NCBI GenBank assembly: GCA_902635985.1 | Contig: CACPPZ010000005.1 | Location: 1 to 64,000, forward strand | Reading direction: 5' to 3' | Origin: Paracoccaceae bacterium | GTDB lineage: Bacteria > Pseudomonadota > Alphaproteobacteria > Rhodobacterales > Rhodobacteraceae | DNA length: 64,000 bases | In this document: positions 42,580 through 52,914 of the stretch, in pieces | How positions within the stretch are numbered: position 1 is the stretch's first letter | Layout: each line of letters opens with the position of its first letter | The notes under the pieces: model-generated | Seen by the model: only the letters and a program-made list of their open reading frames with translations | Databases searched by the model: none | What the model was told of the DNA's origin: nothing | Program-made: the position numbers and the translations under genes

Positions 42580-44094
42580 TTGGCAAAAATATCTATAAAT
42601 ATTGTTTGGTTCAAAAGGGACCTAAGAATATTTGATAATGTTCCACTTTCACTGGCGGCCCAAAATTGCAGTGTTCTACCAATTTTTATTTTCGAACCAG
42701 AGCTTTGGAAAGAGCCCGATCATAGCTATCGGCAATATATTTTTTTAAAAGAAGCACTGACAGATTTAGACAAGCAACTTAAAGCTATAGGTGGAAATCT
42801 GGCAGTATTGGTTGGCAGCGCAATTGATATTTTTGACCATCTTAATTCTCAGTACCAAATTAATACCATTTTTTCGCATCAAGAAACATGGAATTTATGG
42901 ACATATAATAGAGACAAGGCTGTAAAATCGTGGGCGAGAGACAATAAGGTTGCATGGACTGAGATTCCTAAGAATGGGGTTATTCGTAACCTGGGTAATA
43001 GAAATGGATGGTCGCGTAAGTGGTATTCTGCAATGTCTGCTCCTCTCACTTCGGTGCCTCCTAAGGTTGAGTCTATAAAAATTAGTAGTGACAATATTCC
43101 AGAAGCCTCACAGCTAAACTTATCAGCTGAGCAACCCATTTCCTCTCAGAGCGCGACGCGGTCAGCCGCTATTGATACTTTAAATTCATTTATGAATTCA
43201 AGAGGACAAAATTATACATTTGAGATGTCATCACCGACCACAGCTGAAACAAGCTGTTCACGCATTTCCCCATATCTGGCATTTGGTCAAATTTCAGTTC
43301 GAGAAGCCTATCAGATTACAGAAAAATACGCTCGGGGACTTGGCAATAACAATAAAAAATATTCCAAGTCCTTAAAAAGCTTTTCATCACGATTAAGATG
43401 GCACTGTCACTTTATCCAGAAACTTGAAGATCAGCCGTCTATTGAAACTCATACATTGCATAGCTCTTTTGAAAAACTTCGACCATCACTTTCTGACCAT
43501 AAAGTTCTGGAGGCCTGGGAAACTGGTATGACTGGCTACCCAATGATCGATGCATGTATGCGCTACTTAAACACAACAGGATGGTTAAATTTTAGGATGC
43601 GGGCAATGTTAGTTAGCTTCGCTAGTTACCACTTGTGGTTGGATTGGCGTTTAACTGCAAAACACTTAGCACAACAATTTCTGGATTATGAACCTGGCAT
43701 ACATTACAGCCAAATACAGATGCAGTCCGGTACAACTGGCATGAACTCAATACGCATATATAATCCTATTAAACAGAGTATGGACCAAGATCCTGACGGC
43801 AATTTTATCAAGCAATGGGTTCCAGAACTAAGCAATCTGCCAACACAATTTATACATCAGCCATGGCTTTTAGAAGATTCCATTCTGAATTATCCAAAAC
43901 CAATTGTTGATGAGAAACTCTCCAGAACTGCTGCAAAAGAAAAAATACACTCACTCAAAAAACAAATTAAAAACTCAGATGAAACCATTAGTTTAGTACA
44001 AAAACATGCAAGTCGCTTGAGGCGTAAACCTAGAAAGAACAAAAATACAAAAGTAGTGCCTTCTGAAAGTGACCAGCTTCGATTAGATTTTTAA
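42580..44094 (+). CDS. Cryptochrome/deoxyribodipyrimidine photolyase family protein
   Basis: VWFKRDLRIFDNVPLSLAAQ; RLRWHCHFIQKLEDQP; GMTGYPMIDACMRYLNTTGWLNFRMRAMLVSF FAD-binding domain; TTG start. Confidence 0.94.
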   Translation: MAKISINIVWFKRDLRIFDNVPLSLAAQNCSVLPIFIFEPELWKEPDHSYRQYIFLKEALTDLDKQLKAIGGNLAVLVGSAIDIFDHLNSQYQINTIFSHQETWNLWTYNRDKAVKSWARDNKVAWTEIPKNGVIRNLGNRNGWSRKWYSAMSAPLTSVPPKVESIKISSDNIPEASQLNLSAEQPISSQSATRSAAIDTLNSFMNSRGQNYTFEMSSPTTAETSCSRISPYLAFGQISVREAYQITEKYARGLGNNNKKYSKSLKSFSSRLRWHCHFIQKLEDQPSIETHTLHSSFEKLRPSLSDHKVLEAWETGMTGYPMIDACMRYLNTTGWLNFRMRAMLVSFASYHLWLDWRLTAKHLAQQFLDYEPGIHYSQIQMQSGTTGMNSIRIYNPIKQSMDQDPDGNFIKQWVPELSNLPTQFIHQPWLLEDSILNYPKPIVDEKLSRTAAKEKIHSLKKQIKNSDETISLVQKHASRLRRKPRKNKNTKVVPSESDQLRLDF

Positions 44095-44100
44095 TTTTCG

Positions 44101-45486
44101 TCAAGGAACAAGTTTACCAGGGTTCATTATATTATTTGGGTCAAATAATTCTTTGATATTTCCCATTATGGACCAAGCTTCACCATGCTCTCTTTCCATA
44201 TATGACCTTTTGCCCGAGCCAATCCCATGCTCACCAGTTACAGTGCCACCAAAATCTAATGCAATTTCATTTACCTCTGAAGCAAGGCTTTTAGCGCGAG
44301 ACAGTCCATCTTCGCTTTCACCGTCAAATAATATCATCAAATGATAATTACCATCGCCAACATGACCTGCGATTGGGGCCAATAAGCCAGATCTTTCAAT
44401 GGCCTTCTTAGTTTTTTCAATTGAGGCCGAAAGTGCAGATATAGGAACACACACATCAGTCACTAGTGATAAGCCGCCCGGCATAAGTGATTTAGCCGCA
44501 TAATATGCATCGTGTCGAGCCTTCCACAATCGGTTTCTCTCTTCAGTTTTAGTTGCCCAATCAAAGTTATAGGCACCGTACTCCTCGGCAATTGACTTGA
44601 AGTCGTCTATTTGCTCTTGCGTACTCGCAGACGACCCATGGAACTCAAGAAAAAGGTGTGGTTTTTCGGGAAATTCAAGATCTTTGTTATAATTATTCAT
44701 CCCACGCATCTGAGTTTCATCAAGAAGCTCAACGCGAGCAATTGGAATACCAGATTGTATAGCAAGAATGACTGTGTTCACAGCATCTGAAATTTCATCA
44801 AAAATACAACTTGATGACCTTATAGAATCTGGCTGGCCAAAAAGCCGAAGTTTTATTTGGGTAATCACTCCAAGAGTACCCTCAGACCCAACAAAAAGTC
44901 GCGTCAAATCGTATCCAGATGCAGACTTTGGTGCGCTTGACCCCGTTGTGATAAGTCGTCCATCCGGCAAAGCAACTCTTAACGCCAAAACATTTTCGCG
45001 CATCGTTCCATATCTTACCGAATTAGTGCCAGATGCTCTTGTAGCACACATGCCCCCAATTGATGCATCTGCACCTGGGTCAACTGTGAACATAAGCCCT
45101 TGATCTCGCAGATACTCATTTAATTGCACGCGAGTCACTCCAGGTTCCACGGTAGCTATAAGATCTTCACTCTCAACAGAAATTATTTTATTCATACGGG
45201 AGAAATCTATACTTACTCCTCCGTTTACAGGGACCACTTGACCCTCTAGCGAACTGCCAACACCAAAAGGAACAACAGGGCAGGAATGCTTGTTACAGGT
45301 TTTGACGATCTGACATACTTCGTCTTCAGATTGTGGGAAGACAACCATATCTGGCATTCTTGGAACAGCATATGCAGAGTCTCTTGAGTGAAGGTCTCTT
45401 ACGCTTTCACCCCGCGAACATCTGTCAGCCAAAGTATCTCGTAAAATTTCGTAAACTTTATCGATATCATTCATTTTTTTTACCAA
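44101..45486 (-). CDS. FAD-linked oxidase (GlcD/D-lactate dehydrogenase-like)
   Basis: PVVPFGVGSSLEGQVVPVNGGVSIDFSRMNKI; GHVGDGNYHLMILFD; GTVTGEHGIGSGKRSYM. Confidence 0.94.
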   Translation of the reverse strand: MVKKMNDIDKVYEILRDTLADRCSRGESVRDLHSRDSAYAVPRMPDMVVFPQSEDEVCQIVKTCNKHSCPVVPFGVGSSLEGQVVPVNGGVSIDFSRMNKIISVESEDLIATVEPGVTRVQLNEYLRDQGLMFTVDPGADASIGGMCATRASGTNSVRYGTMRENVLALRVALPDGRLITTGSSAPKSASGYDLTRLFVGSEGTLGVITQIKLRLFGQPDSIRSSSCIFDEISDAVNTVILAIQSGIPIARVELLDETQMRGMNNYNKDLEFPEKPHLFLEFHGSSASTQEQIDDFKSIAEEYGAYNFDWATKTEERNRLWKARHDAYYAAKSLMPGGLSLVTDVCVPISALSASIEKTKKAIERSGLLAPIAGHVGDGNYHLMILFDGESEDGLSRAKSLASEVNEIALDFGGTVTGEHGIGSGKRSYMEREHGEAWSIMGNIKELFDPNNIMNPGKLVP

Positions 45487-45542
45487 TTATGTTCAATCTG
45501 GTTAAGGTTTCGAGATACTTTTCGATAAAAGTATATGATAGA

Positions 45543-47129
45543 TTAGCCAGCAAGTGCAATGCCATCTGAGCGAGCATCAGATGCCGCTTCAACTCTACCA
45601 TCTGGGTGACTAACTACTGCGCCTGCATGACCCATCAAACTATTGTTCGCCGAAACCAGTTCGGTATCATGACCCGCGCTAGACAATTTCTGTACTAGAT
45701 CGAAGTCAAATGACCTTTCCAACTTTAAACTAGTCGTATCATCACCCCAAGTTTTTCCCAAAAGCCATCTAGGTGCAGATATTGATCGCTGTAAATCAAC
45801 GCCGTGAAATGCATATCTAGAAAATATTGCTGCTTGTGTTTGAGGTTGACCCTCTCCGCCCATTGTTCCATACGAAACGATGCGGCCGTCATTCATAATA
45901 GCCATTGCAGGGTTAAGAGTGTGGAATGGTTTCCTTCCAGGAGCAAGGCAGTTTGGGCCAGGAGATAAAGAAAATCCTGCACCACGATTCTGGAAAAGAA
46001 CTCCGGTTTCAGGACAGATCACTCCACTGCCAAATTCCCAAAAAATGCTTTGAATAAAACTCACCACAGTTCCTTCATCATCTACTGCACCCATCCAAAT
46101 AGTATCACCTTTTTTAGCAACTTCTGGCCAATCCATTGCCCTATTGTCAGAAATTTTTGAAGCGCAGTTATCTAGATATGAGTCAGAAATTAGGCGCTCA
46201 GCGCTTACCCTCATGTTGGCAGGATCACCTAACTCTAAATTCCGTGTGATAAAAGCCTGTTTGGTTGCTTCAACAAGTCGATGAACAAAGTCAAAATCGT
46301 CGCAGTTATCTTTTTTTATTCGATCATAAATTCCAAGTATGGCTAGCGAGGACATTCCTTGAGTTGGGGGACGTAAATTGAATATTTGCCCGACAGAAGT
46401 GCTTATTGAAAGCGGTTGCTGCCATTCTGCTTTAAATCTTTCAAAGTCACTGAGTTTAAGTGGGCTACCAGCGTTACTCAAAAATTCACCATGAATTTTT
46501 CCCATCTCGCCAGTGTAAAAATCGTCAAGCCCAGCGCGACCCAAGTGCTCGAGGGTTTCACCTAGTTTCGTTTGAAGAAGTTTTGAACCAACCTCAGGTT
46601 CGTGACCTTTATCCAAGTAAAAATCCTTAAATCCAGAAACTGATACAAGCTCTTGCTTTTTGGAGGCCAGTGTTTCATGCTGATTCTTCGTTACAGCTAC
46701 TCCATTTTTTGCTCTTTCTACAGCAGCTGAAAGCAATTCATTCAGCGGAACTGCTCGTTTTGGATTATCGAGCGCCAATGCTAACTTCCAGCCTGAAATC
46801 GTACCTGGCACCGTCAATGCTGCCAAAGGCCCTCTAGTTGGCAAAAAACTTTCGTAACCGTTTTTTTTATACCATTCAGGAGTGGCTTGTTGAGCGGCAG
46901 GCCCACACGCTGATATGGCGACGGGAGATTGATCCATTTTTTTTATTAGCCAGAATCCATCTCCGCCAATGCTATTCATATGTGGATAGACTACAGCAAT
47001 TTGAGCTGCTGCGGCCACCATAGCCTCTACAGCGGTACCGCCCGCTTCTAAAATATCAAAACCAGCTTTAGTAGCGAGCCGATGAGGTGCTGTAAACGCA
47101 ATCGAAGTTCCAAGGGCTGTTTCAAACAT
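45543..47129 (-). CDS. Gamma-glutamyltransferase family protein
   Basis: AGGTAVEAMVAAAAQIAVVYPHMNSIGGDGFWLI; catalytic Thr region GDTIWMGAVDDEGTVVSFIQSIFWEFGSGV. Confidence 0.93.
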   Translation of the reverse strand: MFETALGTSIAFTAPHRLATKAGFDILEAGGTAVEAMVAAAAQIAVVYPHMNSIGGDGFWLIKKMDQSPVAISACGPAAQQATPEWYKKNGYESFLPTRGPLAALTVPGTISGWKLALALDNPKRAVPLNELLSAAVERAKNGVAVTKNQHETLASKKQELVSVSGFKDFYLDKGHEPEVGSKLLQTKLGETLEHLGRAGLDDFYTGEMGKIHGEFLSNAGSPLKLSDFERFKAEWQQPLSISTSVGQIFNLRPPTQGMSSLAILGIYDRIKKDNCDDFDFVHRLVEATKQAFITRNLELGDPANMRVSAERLISDSYLDNCASKISDNRAMDWPEVAKKGDTIWMGAVDDEGTVVSFIQSIFWEFGSGVICPETGVLFQNRGAGFSLSPGPNCLAPGRKPFHTLNPAMAIMNDGRIVSYGTMGGEGQPQTQAAIFSRYAFHGVDLQRSISAPRWLLGKTWGDDTTSLKLERSFDFDLVQKLSSAGHDTELVSANNSLMGHAGAVVSHPDGRVEAASDARSDGIALAG

Positions 47130-47448
47130 ATAATAGCTCGCTCTATAAAAAGTTCTGAAAATTGATCTTATTAGAATCGATTAACATTAAGATTACTCCC
47201 GAACATAGAACTAGACGAGTGTTGTTGGTATTTTATTTAAAGAATTAAAATGTATGTTTTCTAATGTCTTACAATAAAAAAAACTGAAAAAGAGACCCTT
47301 TTTCGGGTTTTAACGGCAATTTTCTCCTTTATTTGTATGCTAACATGCTGTAATCAACCCGCCAGATTGCTTGACAATCTGAAAAATGAACCAAATTTAC
47401 ATTACGAGAACTATATTTTACGAGAACTATAATTCGGGAGGAGATTTA

Positions 47449-48534
47449 ATGGATCGTCGTTCTTTTTTGAAAAACTCCACAGTAGGAGTTGGAGCAACAG
47501 CAGCAGCGGCAACGCTTGCAGCTCCAGCGTATGCTCAAGGCAAACGCACGCTAACAATGGTTACATCAGTGCCAGAAGGTTTTGCAGTTTTTGACGACGC
47601 TGCACAGAACTTCTGTGATCGCGTTGGCGCTATGACTGATGGACAACTGACCATCGACAAAAAACCAGCTGGTACGCTTGTAGGCGCATTTGAAGTGTTT
47701 GATGCGGTAAGCGCTGGTCAAGCAGATGTGTATCATTCTGCAGATTACTATTTTATGGGTCAACACCCTGGCTTTGCATTTTTCACTTCTGTTCCATTTG
47801 GAATGACTGGACCAGAAATAATGAGTTGGTATTACCACAATGGTGGCCATGAGCTACATACAGAGCTCGGGTCAATTTTCAACCTGAAGTCTTTCTTGTG
47901 CGGAAATACTGGTCATCAGCCTGGTGGATGGTTCAACAAAGAAATTAATTCAGCAGCAGATTTACAGGGATTAAAATTCCGTATGCCTGGTTTCGGTGGT
48001 AAAGCATTAGGCCTTACAGGTGCTTCAGTACAAGCACTTCCAGGTGGGGAGATCTATCAGGCATTGGCTTCAGGAGCGATAGACGGTGCAGAGTGGATTG
48101 GTCCATTCGCAGATGAACGTCTTGGTTTCCAAGAAATATGTAAATTCTACTATACGTCTGGTTTTCACGAACCCGGATCGGCCCTATGTGCGTCATTCAA
48201 CTTAGAAGTATATGAATCTTTGTCAGATTCTCACAAAGCAGTTGTTGAAACCGCAGCACATGCGACCCATAGCTGGAACTTGGCGCAATCAAACGCTAAC
48301 AATGCTACAGCATTAGCAAGGTTGAAAGCAGCGGGCGTCAAAGTTCTCGAATTTGATGACTCTATCTGGGAAGCTTTCGGTAAAGCAGCTAAAGAAGCTC
48401 AAGATGGTTTCATGGATGATGACTTATTTGCTACTATTCGAAAAAGCTATGAAGACTCCATGGCCTCTACCTATTCTTGGATGAGTATGTCTGATGGTGT
48501 TTTCGCGAGAAAACGTGATAAGTTTAGAGTTTAA
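47449..48534 (+). CDS. TRAP transporter substrate-binding protein, TakP/DctP-like, Tat signal
   Basis: MDRRSFLKNSTVGVGATAAAATLAAPAYA twin-arginine signal; GEIYQALASGAIDGAEWIGPFADERLGFQEICKFYYTSGFHEPG. SD GGAGGAG supports start at 47449 instead of 47386. Confidence 0.94.
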   Translation: MDRRSFLKNSTVGVGATAAAATLAAPAYAQGKRTLTMVTSVPEGFAVFDDAAQNFCDRVGAMTDGQLTIDKKPAGTLVGAFEVFDAVSAGQADVYHSADYYFMGQHPGFAFFTSVPFGMTGPEIMSWYYHNGGHELHTELGSIFNLKSFLCGNTGHQPGGWFNKEINSAADLQGLKFRMPGFGGKALGLTGASVQALPGGEIYQALASGAIDGAEWIGPFADERLGFQEICKFYYTSGFHEPGSALCASFNLEVYESLSDSHKAVVETAAHATHSWNLAQSNANNATALARLKAAGVKVLEFDDSIWEAFGKAAKEAQDGFMDDDLFATIRKSYEDSMASTYSWMSMSDGVFARKRDKFRV

Positions 48535-48552
48535 TTAAACTTTAGGACGATT

Positions 48553-48581
48553 AAACGGGCTATTTTATAAATAGCCCGTTT
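48553..48581 (+). terminator. Intra-operon hairpin/terminator between TRAP SBP and permease genes
   Basis: Perfect 13-bp inverted repeat AAACGGGCTATTT-TAT-AAATAGCCCGTTT followed by T then GCTTG. Confidence 0.8.
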
Positions 48582-48634
48582 TGCTTGTAAAGTACACAAT
48601 GGGTAAAGTTCGGTGTGCTTAAATTGGGGGTTTT

Positions 48635-49555
48635 ATGGATACGGATTATACATTCTCGGAAAGTCCAATTCTGTGGATTGTCTCTCATTTCATTTCTGCA
48701 TTTCCCAATATATTTACGGCCTTAACAAAACCATCCTTGTGGTTAGATTGGGTATCATGGGAAAAAACTACCGAAGACAAGCAGTCATTGATGCGCTTTA
48801 TATATTATGGCGCATCAATAGAATTATTTTTCGCAACAACCGTAATTTTAGCTCTATATACTGCTGTCGCCATGTACTACAGGCCACTAATGTGGAAAAC
48901 TGTCACATCTCTTGAGGCAGTTGCCAACGCGATCGGTCGCTTTTTCGCGTGGGCGGGTCTGACTATGGTACTTATTCAGATCGTAATTATATTTATCCAA
49001 AGAGTTTTTGCAGTCTCAGAAATTACAATAGGCTTCGGCTTAGCTTTTTCCTTTGACGTAAGTTGGTGGTCAGAGAGCCTTAAGTTGTACAACGCTATGA
49101 TCGTTGCATTGTGCGTTACTTATACATTCGTGCAAGGAGGCCACGTCAGAGTTGATTTAATATATTCCGCAGTTGGTTATCGCGCGAAAAGGATTATAGA
49201 TATGTTTGGAAGCATATTTTTTATGTTACCCGCGTCTATCTTACTTTGGATGTACAGCTGGTTTTTTCTATGGCGGCATTTAATCGTTCCAAAGCCATCT
49301 GCATCTGACACAGTAGAAAAATTAGTTATGAAGGCAAGAGCACTACGATGGAATGTTGAGACAATTGGATTTTCGCCAAACGGCTTTAACGCCTACTTTC
49401 TATTCAAAATACTTATCTTAGCCTACACAGGTCTTGTAATGATCCATGCTTTGGCGTTCTTCTATCGCTCATTTTTAGAATGGCGAGAGGGTGAAGAAGC
49501 AGAGGGAAGGCATCTAGACTTGGACATCCGAACCTCAGAAGAAGCGGGGAAATAA
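48635..49555 (+). CDS. TRAP transporter small permease (DctQ-like)
   Basis: 306 aa multi-TM; LCVTYTFVQGGHVRVDLIYSAVGYRAKRIIDMFGSIFF DctQ motif. Confidence 0.9.
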   Translation: MDTDYTFSESPILWIVSHFISAFPNIFTALTKPSLWLDWVSWEKTTEDKQSLMRFIYYGASIELFFATTVILALYTAVAMYYRPLMWKTVTSLEAVANAIGRFFAWAGLTMVLIQIVIIFIQRVFAVSEITIGFGLAFSFDVSWWSESLKLYNAMIVALCVTYTFVQGGHVRVDLIYSAVGYRAKRIIDMFGSIFFMLPASILLWMYSWFFLWRHLIVPKPSASDTVEKLVMKARALRWNVETIGFSPNGFNAYFLFKILILAYTGLVMIHALAFFYRSFLEWREGEEAEGRHLDLDIRTSEEAGK

Positions 49556-49556
49556 C

Positions 49557-51911
49557 ATGCTACTAGGTCTAGACGGGGTAGAAATTGGACTAATCATTGT
49601 CTTTGCGACACTGTTCGCGGCCATCCTCTCGGGATTTCCTGTGGCATTTGCAATCGGTGGTGCTGGAGTTATTTCATTTGCCATAATTGCTATTTTAGAT
49701 GGTCAAGGCTTCTTAATTCACCAAGCTATTGATACTAGCTCGCAGGCGTTTAAAGATGTAGTGGCGTCGGGTTTTAAACCTGAAGCGATATCTGTTTTTA
49801 CACATCCTGAATTACCACGTGCCGCATACCCAGTTTTTCCCCAAGGGTGGGAAGTTGCACTAGACCGCAATATATCGTTTGTCGTTAATCGCATGAATGA
49901 AAGGGTTTTTGCAGGCCAATCCATAGAAACATTACTTGCAGTATTAATGTTTGTTCTTATGGGTATAACTCTAGAAAGATCACGTATAGCTGATGAACTT
50001 CTTACCAAAATGGCTAACATTTTTGGACCTCTTCCCGGTGGTTTGGCTGTCTCAATCGTGGTGGTGGGAGCTTTTCTAGCAGCCTCGACAGGCATTGTAG
50101 GAGCAACTGTTGTTACAATGGGTCTTCTAGCCCTTCCAACGATGCTTCGAAATAATTATTCACCTGAATTAGCAACAGGTGTTATCGCTGCTTCGGGTAC
50201 ATTAGGACAGATCATTCCGCCTTCCATCGTCATTGTTTTATTAGGAACACTAACGGGAGATATCTATTCTGCAGCGCAAGAAGATAGAGCCCAGCTGGCA
50301 GGCTGTACGGATGCATTGACTTATTTGGGGGAGCCTGCGGTTGTTTCGGTAGGCACTCTTTTCCAAGCAGCCCTTCTTCCCGGGATTATGCTTGCCCTGT
50401 TGTATGCTTTGTATGCGTTTGGCTATGCACTGCTTAACCCATCCAAAGCCCCAGCCATACAAGCCGATGGAGGCGATGGAAGTTATTACGGTGCAGGTAG
50501 AAATGAACTTTTAATGTGGTCTCTCTTTTTACCCATTGGCGCATTAGCAGTATTTCTTTTGTCGATTGAATTTAACTTGGTAGGTAGCCAATCTACAATT
50601 GTAGATACTTACTCTGATATTATGGAAGGTGCTGCGCTGCGTACAAATGTTGATCCCGAATGTGCGGCATCAATGATTGAACTTCACGGCCAAGAAGCTT
50701 GGGATGCAGCAGTTGCACAACAAGCAGCAATTGAAGCAGCTGGTGGTGTGCAGGAATCTAGACAACTCTCTGATGAGGAGCGAGCTGTGCTTCTTGATGA
50801 GAAATTAGCAGTAATGTCACCAATCGGTACGGGCATCGGTCTTAGTGCTCTATTGTTGGGCGTGACACTAATGCTTGGTAGAGCGGTAGACTTTACAAAA
50901 GACACCCGGCCGCTTCTTACTGGCGGTCTTGGCATTGTTTTGATACTGTTATGTGACATTCTCTTTATTTCAGCATTGACTAGTCCAGGCGTAACTACAT
51001 TACTGATTGCTATACCTGGACTTATGGCACTGTATGGTGTCAGAGAGTCATTGAATCGTTTATTTAAAAATGACCTCATAAGAATAGTATTCCCACCACT
51101 CGTTTTAATCGTTGCAGTCCTTGGCTCTATCCTAGGAGGAATTACTAACCCAACACCGGCCGCCGCACTTGGTGCAGGAGGAGCAATTCTACTCGCTACC
51201 GCAAGAAAATTAAGCAGCAATGGACTGAATGTCACTCCAGTATTGCGAATATCACTCGCAATCATAATAATGCTAGTGGTAGGCATAAATTTTGATATGC
51301 GACTTACGCCAAACATGTCTTTAGAAAACATACTGGCATTTATTGTGGCTTTTTCAGCCTTTATTTATACTATTTTTGGTATCTTTTGGTCCTGTTGGTA
51401 CCTCTATAAAGAAGACATTTTGGCGCCGGTAGTGCGTGAGACTGCAAAAGTAACGTCGATGGTTTTTACGATTTTAATCGGCTCACAAATATTAAATTTA
51501 GTTCTTATATCATTTGGTGGCGAACACTACATCCAACAGTTCCTGAGAAGCTTTTCGAATGAATGGACTGCATTTTTCATCGTCATGCTTGTTCTTTTTA
51601 TTCTCGGGTTCGTATTAGATTTCTTGGAAATAATTTATATTGTAATTCCAATTGTTGGCCCAGTTATTTACGGCGGATCATTCGATCCTAGTTGGGTAAC
51701 GATAATGGTAGCGATAAATTTGCAAACATCATTTCTAACTCCTCCTTTCGGCTTTGCACTGTTTTACTTGAGAGGTGTTGCACCATCGCATGTTACTACC
51801 CGTCAAATTTATCGAGGGGTTCTACCATTTGTGGTCATTCAGTTAGTTGGCTTGGGGTTACTCGCATTATTCCCACAAGTTGTAACAATAATCCCAGATT
51901 TACTGAAATAA
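49557..51911 (+). CDS. TRAP transporter large permease (DctM-like), extended form
   Basis: 784 aa; LAASTGIVGATVVTMGLLALPTML, GVIAASGTLGQIIPPSIVIVLLGTLTGD; C-terminal DctM half FLTPPFGFALFYLRGVAP. Confidence 0.94.
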   Translation: MLLGLDGVEIGLIIVFATLFAAILSGFPVAFAIGGAGVISFAIIAILDGQGFLIHQAIDTSSQAFKDVVASGFKPEAISVFTHPELPRAAYPVFPQGWEVALDRNISFVVNRMNERVFAGQSIETLLAVLMFVLMGITLERSRIADELLTKMANIFGPLPGGLAVSIVVVGAFLAASTGIVGATVVTMGLLALPTMLRNNYSPELATGVIAASGTLGQIIPPSIVIVLLGTLTGDIYSAAQEDRAQLAGCTDALTYLGEPAVVSVGTLFQAALLPGIMLALLYALYAFGYALLNPSKAPAIQADGGDGSYYGAGRNELLMWSLFLPIGALAVFLLSIEFNLVGSQSTIVDTYSDIMEGAALRTNVDPECAASMIELHGQEAWDAAVAQQAAIEAAGGVQESRQLSDEERAVLLDEKLAVMSPIGTGIGLSALLLGVTLMLGRAVDFTKDTRPLLTGGLGIVLILLCDILFISALTSPGVTTLLIAIPGLMALYGVRESLNRLFKNDLIRIVFPPLVLIVAVLGSILGGITNPTPAAALGAGGAILLATARKLSSNGLNVTPVLRISLAIIIMLVVGINFDMRLTPNMSLENILAFIVAFSAFIYTIFGIFWSCWYLYKEDILAPVVRETAKVTSMVFTILIGSQILNLVLISFGGEHYIQQFLRSFSNEWTAFFIVMLVLFILGFVLDFLEIIYIVIPIVGPVIYGGSFDPSWVTIMVAINLQTSFLTPPFGFALFYLRGVAPSHVTTRQIYRGVLPFVVIQLVGLGLLALFPQVVTIIPDLLK

Positions 51912-51913
51912 AA

Positions 51914-51936
51914 TTCATCATATTCTGTATGATGAA
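51914..51936. terminator. Hairpin downstream of the TRAP operon
   Basis: Perfect inverted repeat TTCATCATA-TTCTG-TATGATGAA just after the dctM stop; no strong U-tract. Confidence 0.5.
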
Positions 51937-52045
51937 GTAGCAATTTGGAAACAAATACTTTTGAAAACAGGATAACAGTGATTTACATTAACATTATGAT
52001 GCTGTTTGACAGTTAAATCGATTCTACCTTTTAGCAAAGCTTGTA

Positions 52046-52903
52046 ATGGACACGAAAACTAAACCAATCTTTCTAATGATTGGAGCAATATTCTGTTTTG
52101 CGTCTATGGATGCTGTTGCAAAATATCTGATGCAAGAAATTGGACCTGTTCAAACGATTTGGGCTCGATACACAGTCCAAGCAGTACTTGTAACATTACT
52201 AATACTTCCCCGTATAAATATATATGGAAAAACAAGGTACCCAAAATTACAATTATTTAGATCTGTAGCTTTAATGCTGGCTACAACATTGTTTTTCTTC
52301 GCCTTCTCTCGATTAGGTTTAGCAGAAGCAACAGCCTTATTTAACATTAGCCCAGTTTTAATTACGTTAGGAGCCTTTTTATTCCTAAAGGAAAAAATTG
52401 GTCTTAAACGTATCATAGGCATAGGAGTGTCACTAGTAGGCGCTTTGATAATTATACGCCCTGGAAGCGGCGTTTTTACCATCTATGCTCTTTTTCCTAT
52501 CGGTGGAGCGATCTGTTACTCAGCTTATAATCTGGCGACACGCTTTGTTGGCTCAGATGAAAACCCTTGGACATCGCTATTCTACTCAGCACTTTTTGGT
52601 GCCGTTTGTTATTCCGTCTATATTGCTTTTCACTGGACACTTATGTCTGCTAATGCAATCATCTTAACTTTAATAATCGGACTAATTGGAACAGCAGGGC
52701 ACCTGTTTTTAATTAGAGCTCTGACACTTGGGGAAGCAAGTCTTGTGGCACCATTTGGTTACACAAGCTTACTTTTTGCTACGATGTGGGGTATTATCTT
52801 ATTTAACAACTATCCTGATTTTTGGACGATATCTGGGGCTATCGTGATAGTAGGAGCAGGTGTATACGTGTGGGCCAGAGAGCGAGCGACGACACCAATT
52901 TGA
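52046..52903 (+). CDS. DMT superfamily (EamA) transporter
   Basis: Two EamA repeats, ~10 TMs: ATALFNISPVLITLGAFLFLKEKIGLKRIIGIGVSLVGALIIIRPG. Confidence 0.92.
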   Translation: MDTKTKPIFLMIGAIFCFASMDAVAKYLMQEIGPVQTIWARYTVQAVLVTLLILPRINIYGKTRYPKLQLFRSVALMLATTLFFFAFSRLGLAEATALFNISPVLITLGAFLFLKEKIGLKRIIGIGVSLVGALIIIRPGSGVFTIYALFPIGGAICYSAYNLATRFVGSDENPWTSLFYSALFGAVCYSVYIAFHWTLMSANAIILTLIIGLIGTAGHLFLIRALTLGEASLVAPFGYTSLLFATMWGIILFNNYPDFWTISGAIVIVGAGVYVWARERATTPI

Positions 52904-52914
52904 ACATAAAATAT

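Noticed and set aside
47260-47330. Poly-A/GACCCTTTTTCGGGTTTT element as a terminator
   Set aside because: Only a 4-bp ACCC/GGGT stem can be drawn; too weak to call.
47386-47448. N-terminal extension of the TRAP SBP (MNQIYITRTIFYENYNSGGDL)
   Set aside because: It encodes the tandem UTR repeat; the Tat signal and SD support the start at 47449.
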